A stretch of DNA of 64,000 nt, from NCBI GenBank assembly GCA_003255025.1, contig QANY01005277.1, forward strand, positions 1,450,078 to 1,514,077. The letters run 5' to 3'. Under the pieces are notes generated by a model. That model searched no databases, was not told the origin of the DNA, and worked only from the letters and a program-made list of their open reading frames with translations. Made by a program: the position numbers and the translations under genes. The DNA comes from Datisca glomerata (taxonomy: Eukaryota > Streptophyta > Magnoliopsida > Cucurbitales > Datiscaceae). Positions 1-10,632 of the stretch are shown piece after piece (the stretch's first letter is position 1; each line of letters opens with the position of its first letter).

Positions 1-1126
1 GCAAGTCAACTTCACTAAGGATCTGAATGGAGTAGGCCTGAAATATGTCCCGAGGTCTCGGGTTTCTTGAGGACCTGCCAGAGTAGATAATTTCATAAGG
101 ATCTGAATGGAGTGGGCCTGAAATTATGGATGAAGTTTCTGCACTGTTGCTACCTGGGCAAGGGCCATCTTCTCTAGTTTTGGGTGATGTTTCTCTACCC
201 CCACCATGGCCTTACTAACATAGTAGATTGGATTTTGGATGAAATCATCTCCGATTCGAACTAGGGCAACACTGACGGCCATTTCTGAAACTATCAGGTA
301 TTAGGACAACACCTCTCTAGACACAGGTTTAGAGAGCAGCGGCGGGGAGCTCATGCTCTTCAGAGCTAAGAAAGATTCTTAAAACTCCTTGATCCATTCA
401 AATGAAGCATTCTTCCTGAGGGTTTTGAAGAAATGAATGCATTTATCTGTGGCCCAGGAAATGAAGCGATCGAGGGCAACGGCCCACCCCATAAGACATT
501 GGTCCTCCTTGACACTTATATGGGACTCTATCTCTAACAATGCCTTTATCTTATCAGGGTTGGCTTCAATCCCTCTTTGGTTGACTATAAATCCCATAAA
601 GTTTCCCGAGACAACATCGAAAGCACACTTTGAAGGGTTCAACTTCATCCTATATTTCCTCAAATTGTGGAACATTTTTTATGAGGTCACCAATGTGGTC
701 CGCAAACCTGTTGCTCTTGACGAGCATGTCATCCACGTACAACTTCATGTTCCTTGATATTTTCCCGAAGAACACTTTATTCACAAACCTTTGATAGGTG
801 GCCCTGACTGGTGATGAAAGAAGTTTATCTTGGTTAAACGGGTGCATTAGAATTTGATTGTACCCCGAATAGGCGCCCATGAAACTAAGTAGATCATGTC
901 CTGACGTGGCATCAACCAACTGGTCTATGCTTGGGAGAGGGAATCTTTCTTTAGGATAGGCTTTATTTAAATCTGTAAAGTCTATGTAGACTTTCCAATT
1001 GCCATTTGCTTTCTTGACTAGCACGACGTTAGCCCACCACTCCGGGTATTGGACTTCTCTTATAAATCCAACGGAGAGTAGTTTATCCACCTCCGTAATA
1101 ATGGTTTCATCTCTTTTTACTTTCAC
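1..1126 (-). pseudogene. Decayed Ty3/gypsy pol (reverse transcriptase and RNase H)
   Basis: Minus-strand remnant of a plant Ty3/gypsy polyprotein in at least two broken frames. Frame one (1126-650) shows reverse-transcriptase features: a GFIREVQYPEWWANVV-like segment, then a YIDFTDLNKAYPK-like segment, then the catalytic box as YVDDMLVKS. Frame two (675-379) continues the RT palm and thumb, with NPSKCAFDV and GFIVNQRGIEANP. The remaining 1-378 region translates, with stops, into an RNase H-like stretch that includes a YYVSKAM motif. The YVDDMLVKS wording recalls the Tat-like lineages, but this is only a suggestion. Gag, protease and most of the region between gag and RT are missing. The frames are interrupted, so it is not functional. 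Confidence 0.85.
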
Positions 1127-1256
1127 ACTCCTCGTTTTCTACCTGACTAGCTTAAACTTCTGGTCCACGTTAAGGTGGTGGGTGATAACTCGCCGATCTA
1201 TGCAACAAGTCCCTATGGGTCCATGCAAAGACTTTGCTATTGTCTCAGAGGAACTT

Positions 1257-1400
1257 CGTGAGTTCCTCTTTCTTCTCTAGAATGAGCATTAGCCTGATCT
1301 GGACCTTCTTTTCTAGGTTCCGACGAGAAAATAACTGGTTCCATGGTTCCACGGGTTCGCCTTGTGGCTGATCCGTGGACAGTTCACCGATCATGGCCAT
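1257..1400 (-). pseudogene. Truncated gag start of the same gypsy element
   Basis: A short minus-strand frame begins MAMIGELSTDQPQGEPVEPW at 1400 and stops near 1257. It lies just downstream, in element orientation, of a primer-binding-site-like sequence at about 1450-1468, which is where plant gypsy gag begins. The reverse-transcriptase remnant starts only about 130 bp further on, so most of gag and all of protease were deleted. The family assignment rests on position and context, not on a gag domain. Confidence 0.5.
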
Positions 1401-1449
1401 TCTCTTATCGGTTCCAACTTTGGGGGGTCACCCGCTTTGGTCACTCGTT

Positions 1450-1468
1450 TCCCACAGACGGTGCTCAG
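1450..1468 (-). promoter_or_regulatory. Retrotransposon primer-binding site (degenerate)
   Basis: On the minus strand this reads TGAGCACCGTCTGTGGGAA. It differs by about two bases from the TGGCGCCGTCTGTGGGAA sequence that often follows the 5' LTR of plant gypsy elements. It sits between the putative LTR and the gag start. Confidence 0.55.
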
Positions 1469-1472
1469 TTGT

Positions 1473-2163
1473 TATTGAAAATCTCTGCCATGAAGTGGTG
1501 TGCAATCTCTCCCCCACGTAAGGATCCTCTCTGCCTTTAATTTGCCTAACACAAATGAAAATCTCTAAAGACAAAGAAAATTGGGGGTGGTTTCCTCGCC
1601 GAATAGCCTCCGATGTCTAAGTCAATATCCTAGAGAAAATTGGGCAGCATTTTTTTAGGAGAGGGTTGAGTACCTTACACTACTTCTAGAAGGGTATTTA
1701 TACCTTACCTTGGGAGAGGGATGCGTGTCGAATAAGTTTCAAGTGAGGTGACAATTTTTGTTGATATGGCGAGCTACGGGTGGCATTAAGTGTCTTTGTC
1801 CCCCGAGCTTACGAGAATGAACGTGCATTTATTTTCGATTTACCTTTAATCCTACCGGACGTGGGGGATAAGACCGTTTGATGCTGACTTGACGCTCCAT
1901 TATGGCGACTGAAGTTGACCGCACCAATAAAAAATGGGAAGACGCCACGTGGAGCGCTACTTTCGGCGAACAATGATTATACCTATCATAAGGCTATCTG
2001 AACCCCTGTATCAAACCCTCCTCTAGAAGCCTCTTAATTTATGTCAGTCGGTGTCGTCCGAGCTCCTTTGGAGTCCGACCTGGTCAAGTCAGTTCCTTTT
2101 CTTTTAAGAGCTCAACTTTTCAATTCCTCTTCCTGAAGTTGAGTAGAGGCATTTGTCGTGACA
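1473..2163 (-). repeat. 5' LTR remnant of the gypsy element
   Basis: The segment upstream of the primer-binding site has LTR features on the minus strand: a TATAAATA-type box near 1690-1700, and downstream of it a TGACTTAGACATCGGAGG-like stretch typical of the R/U5 part of plant gypsy LTRs. The outer end reads TGTCACGACA on the minus strand, so the terminus is placed near 2163. The boundaries are estimates. A related LTR on the same strand is seen at 13870-14670. Confidence 0.5.
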
Positions 2164-2640
2164 TGCGACATGGTGTCGTGCTATTGATAATCTGAAAATA
2201 CCCATAACAGTTACCATCGCCATTTGTTTTTGTTTTTAGTTCACAAGATATGTAACTCATCAAACGACGTGTGGCGACTCTTTTCTGCATCTGCAATCAT
2301 GTAGTATTACTTTATTCCACGTGTATCCTTCTAACAAAGTTATACTTGTAATTCTCTATTAAAGTAAAGAACTAACAGCCCAAAACTCATCATACAAAAT
2401 GGCCAAACTCATATTTTACATAATCAAGAGGTTGAGGGATTATATCTTCAAAAGAGAAGCCTGACTTCAAATTGGGTAATTGCTCAAACCATGTTTTTTA
2501 ACAAATTCAGATTTTGCTTATAAAATTGCAACAAAGGATTTAAGGAGGATGATGTCTACCTCTTATAATGATATTTTCAGACTCAATCAAACTACGTATG
2601 TGTTGATAAGAGAGATATTTACTTAAACTAATCCTATAAA
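2164..2640. other. Intergenic, nothing recognised
   Basis: AT-rich sequence without a supported gene, between the gypsy LTR and the RNase H-like fragment. Confidence 0.5.
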
Positions 2641-3120
2641 GACCATTGCTGTGTTTTCACATAGCCTCAGTGAAAGAATTACAATCTCTTCTAGTCGAGC
2701 AAATAAAGAAACCTCTAGCTTGATTTAACTTCCTAAAAATGTCATCTACTAAATTACTAAGTCTAGAATCAATACAATTATTAGATTGGATCCATGATAC
2801 ACCTAACTTTGAATCTAACTCAATATGGCCCGTAGATCAACAGAATTTCAAAGCCCATTCCAACCCCTAATTAATTACATGACCCGGCCCAAATGCATTA
2901 GATACAAAATCCTTGATTCGTAACCCTCCATGGAATCCCGAGCGACATAGCCTATCGCACAAGATTGATTCACAAATGAGGAATCACAGTTCACCTTGAT
3001 GAAGCTCTCAATTGGAGGCGACCAAGACATGCTACTAGAAGAGGCTTGTTGTCGAGAAGAGAGAAGAGGACGCAGCAGTACCACTCTGTTGCATGAAGGA
3101 GGAACCACAAACACGAGAAA
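2640..3120 (-). pseudogene. RNase H-like (RVT_3) fragment, inverted copy 1
   Basis: The minus-strand frame from 3114 contains SWSPPIESFIKVNCDSSF followed by an AIGYVARDS segment. This is the start of the plant RVT_3 type RNase H fold (KVNCD..., G.GxVxRD), found at the end of LINE polyproteins and in many orphan plant genes. Homology continues through frame breaks down to about 2640, including an ESDSLLVVSWI-like stretch and a final segment resembling CNSFTEA. The active-site aspartate after KVNC is kept, but the frame is broken by stops. It forms the left arm of a diverged inverted repeat with 4020-4785. Confidence 0.65.
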
Positions 3121-3470
3121 TGAAGCTTTCGCCTGAGGCGTTCTGATATAGAGTTTTTTATTCTAAGAAGAAAAGGCAGTTACAGAATGATTTATCCTAG
3201 GGTTTAGAGACTCATATAATATTGTTGAATTTGTCCTAAAAATTCATAAGTAGCAGCTTCTGAATTTTTTAGTATCTGAATTGGATTGCATGTTTATTTT
3301 AGAAAGTAAATTGATTTCTGAACTTTCAAATATGCGAACATAGAATGTTTATTTATTGGTTTGAGATGAAATCTAGATACGTTCCAACACAGATTACTCC
3401 ATTTTCAACCAATAAAGGTGTAGAATATATTGTGCTACTTTCTAGATAAATATCTTTATTTTTACTGGAA
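2765..3470. repeat. Left arm of a ~700-bp inverted repeat
   Basis: The reverse complement of this arm matches 4020-4785 with many substitutions and indels. Anchors include the pair around 3285-3300 and 4283-4300 (a shared AAACATGCAATCCAATTC), the pair around 3350-3420 and 4070-4135, and the RVT_3 coding stretches at 2880-3115 and 4450-4670. The spacer between the arms is about 550 bp. Confidence 0.75.
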
Positions 3471-4019
3471 TTTGTGTAAGTAAAAATAACAAAATTTAAC
3501 AATATACTTAGAAATTAACAATATACTTACATAAGGGCCACATCTATTGATCACAGACAATAGACTTAGTTAGAAATACGAATACTTAAAAATTTCCTAG
3601 AAATCCAAGGTGGGAATGAAGAATCAACAGTGTTTTTTTTTTCAACTCTTAATTATAGGATCAATAAGTTAAAAAACCTACTTTATAGAAGGATCCTTAA
3701 AGTTATTGAGATTCCCTTTCTTCAGGAAGCAACATACTGTCCCAAACACTTACCAAGCTACCATCCCCAATTTTCCACCATGCAACATTCTTAATTATCA
3801 CTTCTCCATACCACAGAATCCCCCAAGCCCACGATAAATATATTGTTAAATTAGACTCTTCCAAGCCCATGGTAAATATACTATTAAATCTTGTATTTTT
3901 ACTTGCACAATGCTAAATTTCAGGCAGCTAATTCGACTGTTACTTCATCTACTACTATACACGCAATCTTTTGGAAAGTAACACGAAATATTTACCTATC
4001 CAAAAAACACATAATTCAG

Positions 4020-4785
4020 GATCTAAATTGTACAGTTTATTTTTAAAAAGAAGAAAGCATATTCCATACCTTAATTGGTTGTAAATGGAGTAGTATTTGT
4101 TCGAACGTCTCTAGATTTCATCTCAAAACAGTAGATAATGAGGAAATCATCTTTAGCTAATGGGTACAAGAAAGGATTTTAAAACTTAATCAAACTTCGA
4201 GAAAAACAGAATCAATCTATCACTTTTGCTTTCTCTGTGGGTATATTTAGAAGTCCAGAAATAAATTTATTTTTTATAACGAAACATGCAATCCAATTCG
4301 TACATTGAAGAATTGAGAAGCTGCCATATCACATGAATCTCCAGATCCTCAGAGAAAGTATTCCGTATTTGCCCCTTATCCTCGGAATCGAAAACCCTAT
4401 ATCAAAACTATTCGATCTACACCATGTGAAAACTTCATATTAGGGATTTATGGCCCCTCCTTCATGCAACAGAGTGGTGCTGTTGCGTCCTCTTCTCGGC
4501 AACAAGCCCCTTCTAGTAGTGTGTCTTGGTCATCTCCAATCAAGAGCTTCATCAAGGCAAACGGTGACTCCAGCTTTGTGAATCAATATTGTACGATATT
4601 GAGTCATTTTTGCAGTGTTACAAATCGAGGGTTTTGTGTTTGATGCATTTGGGCCGAGTCATGGGAGTTGCTTGCAATTAATTATGAGCTAGAATGGGCT
4701 TTAGGATCTGGTTGGTCTATGGGGCATATTGAGTCAGATTCAAATTTAGTGGTATCATGGATCCAGGCTAATAGTTGAATATAAT
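4020..4785. repeat. Right arm of the inverted repeat, with RVT_3 fragment copy 2
   Basis: Plus-strand counterpart of the fragment at 2640-3120. It encodes a similar SWSSPIKSFIKANGDSS segment near 4530 and a broken continuation to about 4785. Here the aspartate-bearing KVNCD is changed to KANGD, and an internal deletion removes part of the fold. Beyond 4790 the similarity stops, while the other copy continues to about 2640. It is therefore a second, shorter and more decayed copy. Confidence 0.7.
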
Positions 4786-4868
4786 GTCTTACTTTAAAGG
4801 GACAACTGCGAAAATGGTGGGAAACAGGGGTAAATTGCAAAAATGTCTGTCTTTTGTTTTTTGCAAAA

Positions 4869-4897
4869 TGGTTAGAGTAAATAATTTACTCTAACCA
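4869..4897. repeat. Perfect 29-nt palindrome
   Basis: Two 14-nt arms, the left one TGGTTAGAGTAAAT, surround a single central A. The pairing is exact and stops at both ends. It sits in a non-coding stretch just outside the inverted repeat. Confidence 0.9.
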
Positions 4898-7610
4898 GAT
4901 TGCACGGGCGTAAAAGTTAATGATTTCTCTACGTCTGTTTAATTTTTGTAAAAAGCTTATTTATCTTAGTTATTTTCGGTTATTTTTTAAGAAAAAATAA
5001 TTTCAGTCATTTTTACAGTTCATGCTAGAAAATTGACTTTTTTTTTCATCGTTTTCTGTTCTTTAAACTTCATATCCTTATTTTTTTTCTTTTATTTGAA
5101 TCCTCGTTAATAGCTCTCATCATTATATCGTGTTTGTTTCTTGATTTCACCAATTTGTTTGATCTTTAGCGAGATCATTGGAGGCAATATATCTATGAAA
5201 ATGTTACTACATGACCCGTTTTTTTATATTTTATATGCAATAATGGCTCTTTTATTTGTAACAATGAGTTTTTTTTAATTTAAATGTTTTGGAGTTAATT
5301 GTAGAATTACTAGACTATTAGTTATTCTAGCCAGTATATAATATTGGTTATTAAATTATACTTACAGCAGTTATTTTTCAAATATCATCTATTATTGTTT
5401 TTAATAGGGAAATTTTTGCTAAAATATCATTTATCTATCATTTTAGGTTCCATTAGATTTAAAAAAAAACGTTCCATTAGATTGATGAGATGCATATCCA
5501 TATGATGAATGTATAATAGATCTAATTTCTCTTATGTTCATCATAAAAGTGGTCTATTTACTCTGATCTATCTACTAAAAAATAAGCAGATCAGATCTAA
5601 CTTAAAAATTATAAAATAAAAATAAAAAAGTTAAATTTTTATTATTGTATCGAACTATCTGAATTAAACATGTCAGCTCTCTTAAACATTACTTTGTGCT
5701 AAATATATGCAAGAGATTATTTAGATGTTTCTTTCCGAAAGAGGTGTCACTCTCAAATAGGTAACAAAGACACCAATTAGGTCTTTGGTAGGTGGGGGCT
5801 GGCTGGCGGCCTGACAAATATCCAACATGAAATGATGACTTCCACCAAACATTTAAAAATCTTAAAAAAAGAAAAACACTAACTAAATGTTGAATGCATT
5901 TATATATGCTGTGAATTAACGCTGTATAAACCAGGCGCCATTTGCGTTCAATTTCCCACTATACCAGCAAAGCAAAGGCAATCATTTATCAAAACACACT
6001 CAAGACGGATTTGGATCCCACATCATGAGGCGTTATATTTATTTATCTACACTGTTGATCTCACTGATCAAATAATTTTTTTAAAAATAAAAATAAAAAA
6101 AATAGAGTAGATATAAATATTGAAGAAAAAATATTTTTTTAACTTTTTATTATTTAATGTAAGTGCATCTGATGTGTTCATTTTCTTCAACAAACGAATT
6201 AAATATTATATATATTCAACGTGTTCATCAGAAAGATAAAAGACCTTAATCACACTCACACACTATGTCGAGTAATTGTCGGAAAATCTCTGATAAGCCT
6301 TACAACCTTATGATAATGTGTTCACCATTTAATGAATTAAAAAAATTAAATGTGTTGTGTTATCTTTTAATAGGTCTAATTAAAAAATTAAAATCTAATG
6401 TTTCTGGGTATAATTATCATAGATTTAATGTATAGATACCGAAATAATATTTTAAATTTGTTGAATGACCAAATTAAAAATATCAAAAGTAATTAATTGT
6501 AAAATTAATTAAAAGTAATTATGGCCTCAAAATTACACAAACTAGTCAGTTTTATTTGATTGTTATTTCTATTTTTTCAAGAAATAATCTTGGACAAGAA
6601 TTCAAAAGTTTGTATCAATTTAGAATATTTAATTCATTACTTTGTCATTCAATTATCTATAGATTCATGTAAGTCATCCGTAGTTAAGTAATTTATATCA
6701 TTTTTCGTTAAAATAAAAATGAGATATGTATTTGAGATTAATGTTGAAAAATACAGTTAACCATACAATTGAACCAAACAAACTGGGGCATGGTCGGTGG
6801 CACATTCCATTCATTGAAGAAGACCCTTTTGTGGAAGACAACGAAATATACACCAACTTTGACTTCTGATCATTTTATGGACCCACGTTTCACTCCATGC
6901 TCTTACTCATTTTCTTTCCTGTTCTTTTCTCAAATCTATTTAAATTTCCAATCCTTTATTAAAAAAATAATAAAATATAAATTTTCAATCATCATCCCTA
7001 TATAAATGTGTTTTATGGAGTAGAAATCTTAAGTGGAAAATTCACTCTTTTAAATGTCTTGGGATTTATCTTATGACAATGTTTTGTTGTCCAGACGTTG
7101 ACGAAAATTTATGATTTTATATTACAATTATTAATAAAGTTTTCAATTATTAATGTCAATTCTATCTGAGAATTTAAACATTCAAGTTAAGTGTTTGGAG
7201 CATATATGAATATGGATATCACATACCCACACATATGTGAGTAGGGTATAGAAATGAGAGAATCTCGATCATATGTATTATAAAAAATAATTTAATATTA
7301 ATTTTTATCAAGTAAAATAATAATAAAAACCCCTTAAACCTAACACTTAATACAACACTTAACACAGATTAAGAAAAAAAAAACATTAACACTTTTACTT
7401 TTCATTTACTCCAACCCTCATTTCCTCTTCTCTCCACACGCCTTAGTGATTTGTATTAGCTCTTATTATTATTTTTATTGAACCTTTTAAATAATGGTTA
7501 TGTATATAATTTGTTTGTCAATAAAGTATACATAGTCGGATATTTAAAATGGTGGATTAAGTCATAACCAAATTCTAATTGATAAGGTGTTGTGTAAATC
7601 ATTTATAGGC
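4898..7610. other. Intergenic, AT-rich, no gene recognised
   Basis: Long AT-rich spacer. Short open frames such as 6769-7005 have no recognisable domain and lysine/isoleucine-rich, low-complexity ends. I see no RNA gene or complete transposon. Confidence 0.5.
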
Positions 7611-7617
7611 ACATTTG

Positions 7618-9123
7618 AAAAGGCATTTTCTTATCAAAGATAAAAATATATTAACCAAAAGTATTAAACTCATACAAGAGGCACACTCCAAGAATCTAAA
7701 CATTATAGTGTTGAGCTCAGAGCTAGATAGGCAGAAAAAACACACCGTAATGCTGCACGAAGAGCACGTGTGGCAAATAAACAACAAAAGCAGTACTGGA
7801 ACGAAGGTATAACACATGAACCACACCTAGGAATCATATAGAATAAACCAAAACAGAAAACTACATCACACTAGATAAAAGCATAATTAGCACAACTATC
7901 AGCCTACTTTATCAAGCCTAGAACATACTTAGGAAAACCAAGGTACATCACATACAAACCACACTAAACAGCCTAATCACATAGAATGAATAACCAAATC
8001 AAGAACAACACAACGACCAAAATCTCAGAGCAACCAAACAAGAGACCTCACCAACCAGCCACGGTAAAGCAGTACCCAAGAGGTGCATCCTCGACTGCCA
8101 CAGAACAATCAACCAGTACATCGAGCAATTCGGACCTAATCAGACTCTCTCAGCAATCAAGCACGGCCAAATAAGAGGCTTCACCAGGCAGCCTCGGTAA
8201 TGGAAACCCGAGAGATGCATCTTCATCTGACACGATCAGTGGGTAAACCGGGACCTCGATCAAACCACAAGAGCCAACTAGGAAGAAATTGTAGAAAGAT
8301 AGCTAGGGAGCAGTCATCATCGCTCTGATGAGGGGAAGATCCCAACTCCGATTGGAATAACAGCGACCATTGAAGACACCATCGACTAGTTATGGCAACC
8401 GAAGAGACCAACCAACTGCCATGAAGCTCAAAACCCATGTTTTTTCCTCCGGCAGACAGGCGCAGGGAACCAACCAAAACTGCCACCATGTCTCTATGAC
8501 AACACCTTCAATGAAGAGAAGGCTTGAGCTCTCACCTCCGATGCATTACAACACCTTGAGTAGGAGCCAAAGAACCTAAACTCCATGGTTCGTAAACAGG
8601 AGGAAGAGACCTCAAGACCAAAAACCCGTCGTAACCCGAATCACAGCACCAGGCCAAAATCTAGAATGACATAGGGAAAGGTTGAAATCAGCACCTACCA
8701 TTACTGATTCTTACTTTCGAATCGCAGGAACAAATACGACAAAGGACGAGATCCACAACGCTAGCCTCTCCCTTCGAATCACTGAACCCATATCTAAGCA
8801 AGCGTGAAATCAATGAACCTCCAAGCTTCGCTGGAGTGAGAAGGGAATGGGGAGCCTAGCCCTGAGCTTGGCAAGCTCGACAAATCATAGCAAAGAAGAC
8901 CCTAAGCGGGTGAAGTGTGAACATTTCTAGAGAAAGGTGAGACTCTATCTCTCTAGAAACCCTAATTCATTTTCAGTATGACGAGTCTTAGGGCTGGGCA
9001 TGGTAAAATACATCGGAGAAGACCCTGAGCAGCTTAAATGTGAACATTTCTAGAGAGAGGTGAGACTCTATCTCTCTAGAAACCCTAATTATTTTTAGTA
9101 TATTAATAATTAAAAGGTATTTT
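7618..9123 (-). mobile_element. Putative internally deleted LINE-type insertion
   Basis: The block is more GC-rich than its surroundings. It is bounded by AAAAGGCATTTT (7618-7629) and AAAAGGTATTTT (9112-9123), a 12-bp direct repeat with one mismatch that looks like a target-site duplication. On the minus strand it begins with a TTTCTAGAGAGATAGAGTCT-like leader and ends with TTAATATATTTTTATCTTTG followed by a short A-rich stretch, which resembles the 3' ends of plant LINEs. No reverse transcriptase or endonuclease is present. It could instead be another non-autonomous element. The orientation is inferred. Confidence 0.45.
8895..9101. repeat. Direct repeat of about 84 bp inside the LINE-like block
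   Basis: 8895-8979 and 9018-9101 are near-identical direct copies (period 123 bp), each carrying the CTATCTCTCTAGAAACCC segment. They lie at the inferred 5' end of the minus-oriented element, where some LINEs carry repeated promoter units. Confidence 0.8.
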
Positions 9124-9386
9124 AATAAATTATGCATGATTGACACATCATCTAAACAATTAAAACTCAATATACAACCATTTCGTAAAAATCAAATTTT
9201 TGAATAATTGAAATATTAAGGGGAAAACCTTCCAAGCACAAAACGGGGGGAAACATGTCGTTTTTATCATATTCTTCAATAGTTTTGTCCAACAGCATCA
9301 GACAGAGTCAAAGATTTACAGAGCCATAGAATCTGGAGACGGACAAAAGATGACCCTAAACCAGAGAAACAAATTATACCCATTCC

Positions 9387-9388
<2 letters not shown>

Positions 9389-9437
<49 letters not shown>

Positions 9438-9464
9438 ACCTTATAGTAGTAGTAGTAGTAGTAG
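9389..9464. repeat. (CT)24 microsatellite followed by (TAG)n
   Basis: An uninterrupted CT tract runs from 9389 to 9436, followed shortly by a TAG/AGT trinucleotide run at about 9443-9464. It lies 184-231 nt past the Dof stop codon, where the 3' UTR of the minus-strand mRNA would be. In that mRNA it would read (AG)24. Confidence 0.95.
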
Positions 9465-9619
9465 TCTATACCCACCAAAAACCTGCGGACTTCAACCAAA
9501 AGAAACTAAAAATTTACTCCATCAACCTTAAATCCAAAACCCACCCCAAAAAAGCTAAAAAGATTTGAGAAATTAAGCTGAGTATCATCAAGCTATAACG
9601 GGACTGAACTACTAATTAA

Positions 9620-10348
9620 CTACTTCAAGCTCTTGCCTTGCATTGAAATTGATAGGTCAGGCCAAGTAAAGCAATCCACATCAGCCTCTCCGCCTTCACC
9701 GCCGTTTGACGGCCACCCATTGTACCCCAAAGTGGGCAATGGCAAACCAGCAGCTCCACTTCCACTGTTATAACTACTAACAAGATCACCCATTTCAGGA
9801 TAAGACCAAACACCTCTTCCGAACCCGAAACCCAACTCGTCGAACTCGTGTGCAACGCCCGATCCGTACCCTCCAAGAGCTAGTAACCCGGAATTTTGGG
9901 AACTCAGTAAAGATGTAAAGCTTCCGGTTACGTTCATATTTTCAGGTAGACTGACATTGTTTGGGATTTCCAAGTTGAACCCAGCGAGGACGGAAATGGG
10001 TTTTCCGGGAAAGTGCTCGTGGGTGATGGATGAGGCGGAGGAGCATGAAGAAGAGGAAGACGAAGCGGGTGGGGAGGAAGAAGATCGAGAGCGTTTGGAG
10101 CAGCTCTTGCGGGACCCACCCCCAACGGGGACGTCGCGTAGGGTCCCACCTTGGGTCCAGTACCGGCGGCAGGATTTGCAGAAGTGGCGAGGCTGAGAAA
10201 GGTTGTAGTTGTTGTAGTAGCAGAATTTAGTCTTGGTGGAGTCGCAGCGGGGACAGGGGAGAGGTTCATTTTGTGGCGGTGGTGGTGGTGGATGACCCAT
10301 ATTGTTGCTTTGATGGGGCCTCGCTGGTCTAGCTGAATCGGACGGCAT
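9620..10348 (-). CDS. DOF5.8: Dof zinc-finger transcription factor, DOF5.8-like
   Basis: Intronless 242-aa plant transcription factor of the Dof (DNA-binding with one finger) family, which binds AAAG cores in promoters. The N-terminus starts [12 protein letters not shown] and has a proline run at residues 20-25. The single C2C2 finger is C32-x2-C35-x21-C57-x2-C60 with the invariant [16 protein letters not shown] core, followed by [20 protein letters not shown]. Next comes a basic, serine-rich stretch ([11 protein letters not shown]) that may act as nuclear localisation signal. The C-terminus ends in WPDLSISMQ. The MPS start, the [14 protein letters not shown] wording and the WPxLxISMQ tail fit the Arabidopsis DOF5.8 group as I know it, so the symbol is orthology by recall. 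The length is typical. The first ATG of the frame is used. A TATA-like box lies about 280 nt upstream. Complementary CT/GA microsatellites lie in the likely 5' and 3' UTRs. Confidence 0.93.
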   Translation of the reverse strand: MPSDSARPARPHQSNNMGHPPPPPPQNEPLPCPRCDSTKTKFCYYNNYNLSQPRHFCKSCRRYWTQGGTLRDVPVGGGSRKSCSKRSRSSSSPPASSSSSSCSSASSITHEHFPGKPISVLAGFNLEIPNNVSLPENMNVTGSFTSLLSSQNSGLLALGGYGSGVAHEFDELGFGFGRGVWSYPEMGDLVSSYNSGSGAAGLPLPTLGYNGWPSNGGEGGEADVDCFTWPDLSISMQGKSLK

Positions 10349-10485
10349 TAGGAAATTTGTGCACGGCCTGAGATGCGCAATTTGTTTTTTCGGTTATGAA
10401 GGTTAAAGTAGGAAGAGACAAAAGAGATAGTGGGAGAGAATGAGGGTGGAGAGGATCATTCTGAGAGCTGGGACAGGGTTTTAAT

Positions 10486-10488
<3 letters not shown>

Positions 10489-10551
<63 letters not shown>
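10489..10551. repeat. (GA)31 microsatellite in the Dof leader
   Basis: An uninterrupted GA tract 141 nt upstream of the Dof ATG. On the gene strand it is (TC)31, the usual polypyrimidine type of plant 5' UTR repeat. It is the reverse complement of the CT tract at 9389-9436. Confidence 0.95.
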
Positions 10552-10553
<2 letters not shown>

Positions 10554-10624
10554 TGTCGCTTCTACTTCGTGTATGTCCGACGTGGAGCTGCCACTGATAA
10601 GTTGGTAGTTCTTTATTTTCGTAT

Positions 10625-10632
10625 GTATATAA
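10625..10632 (-). promoter_or_regulatory. Candidate TATA box of the Dof gene
   Basis: The minus strand reads TTATATAC here. Transcription would be expected to start about 30 nt downstream, near 10595-10600. That would place the TC repeat inside the leader, beginning about 45 nt from the cap. This is inferred from position only. Confidence 0.4.

Noticed and set aside
9350..9568. Open frame with a Ser-Leu run next to the Dof gene
   Set aside because: It is a by-product of the (CT)24 and TAG repeats. No start context or domain.
9625..10336. Several overlapping frames across the Dof gene on both strands
   Set aside because: They are shadows of the Dof coding frame, created by its GC-rich, low-complexity segments.
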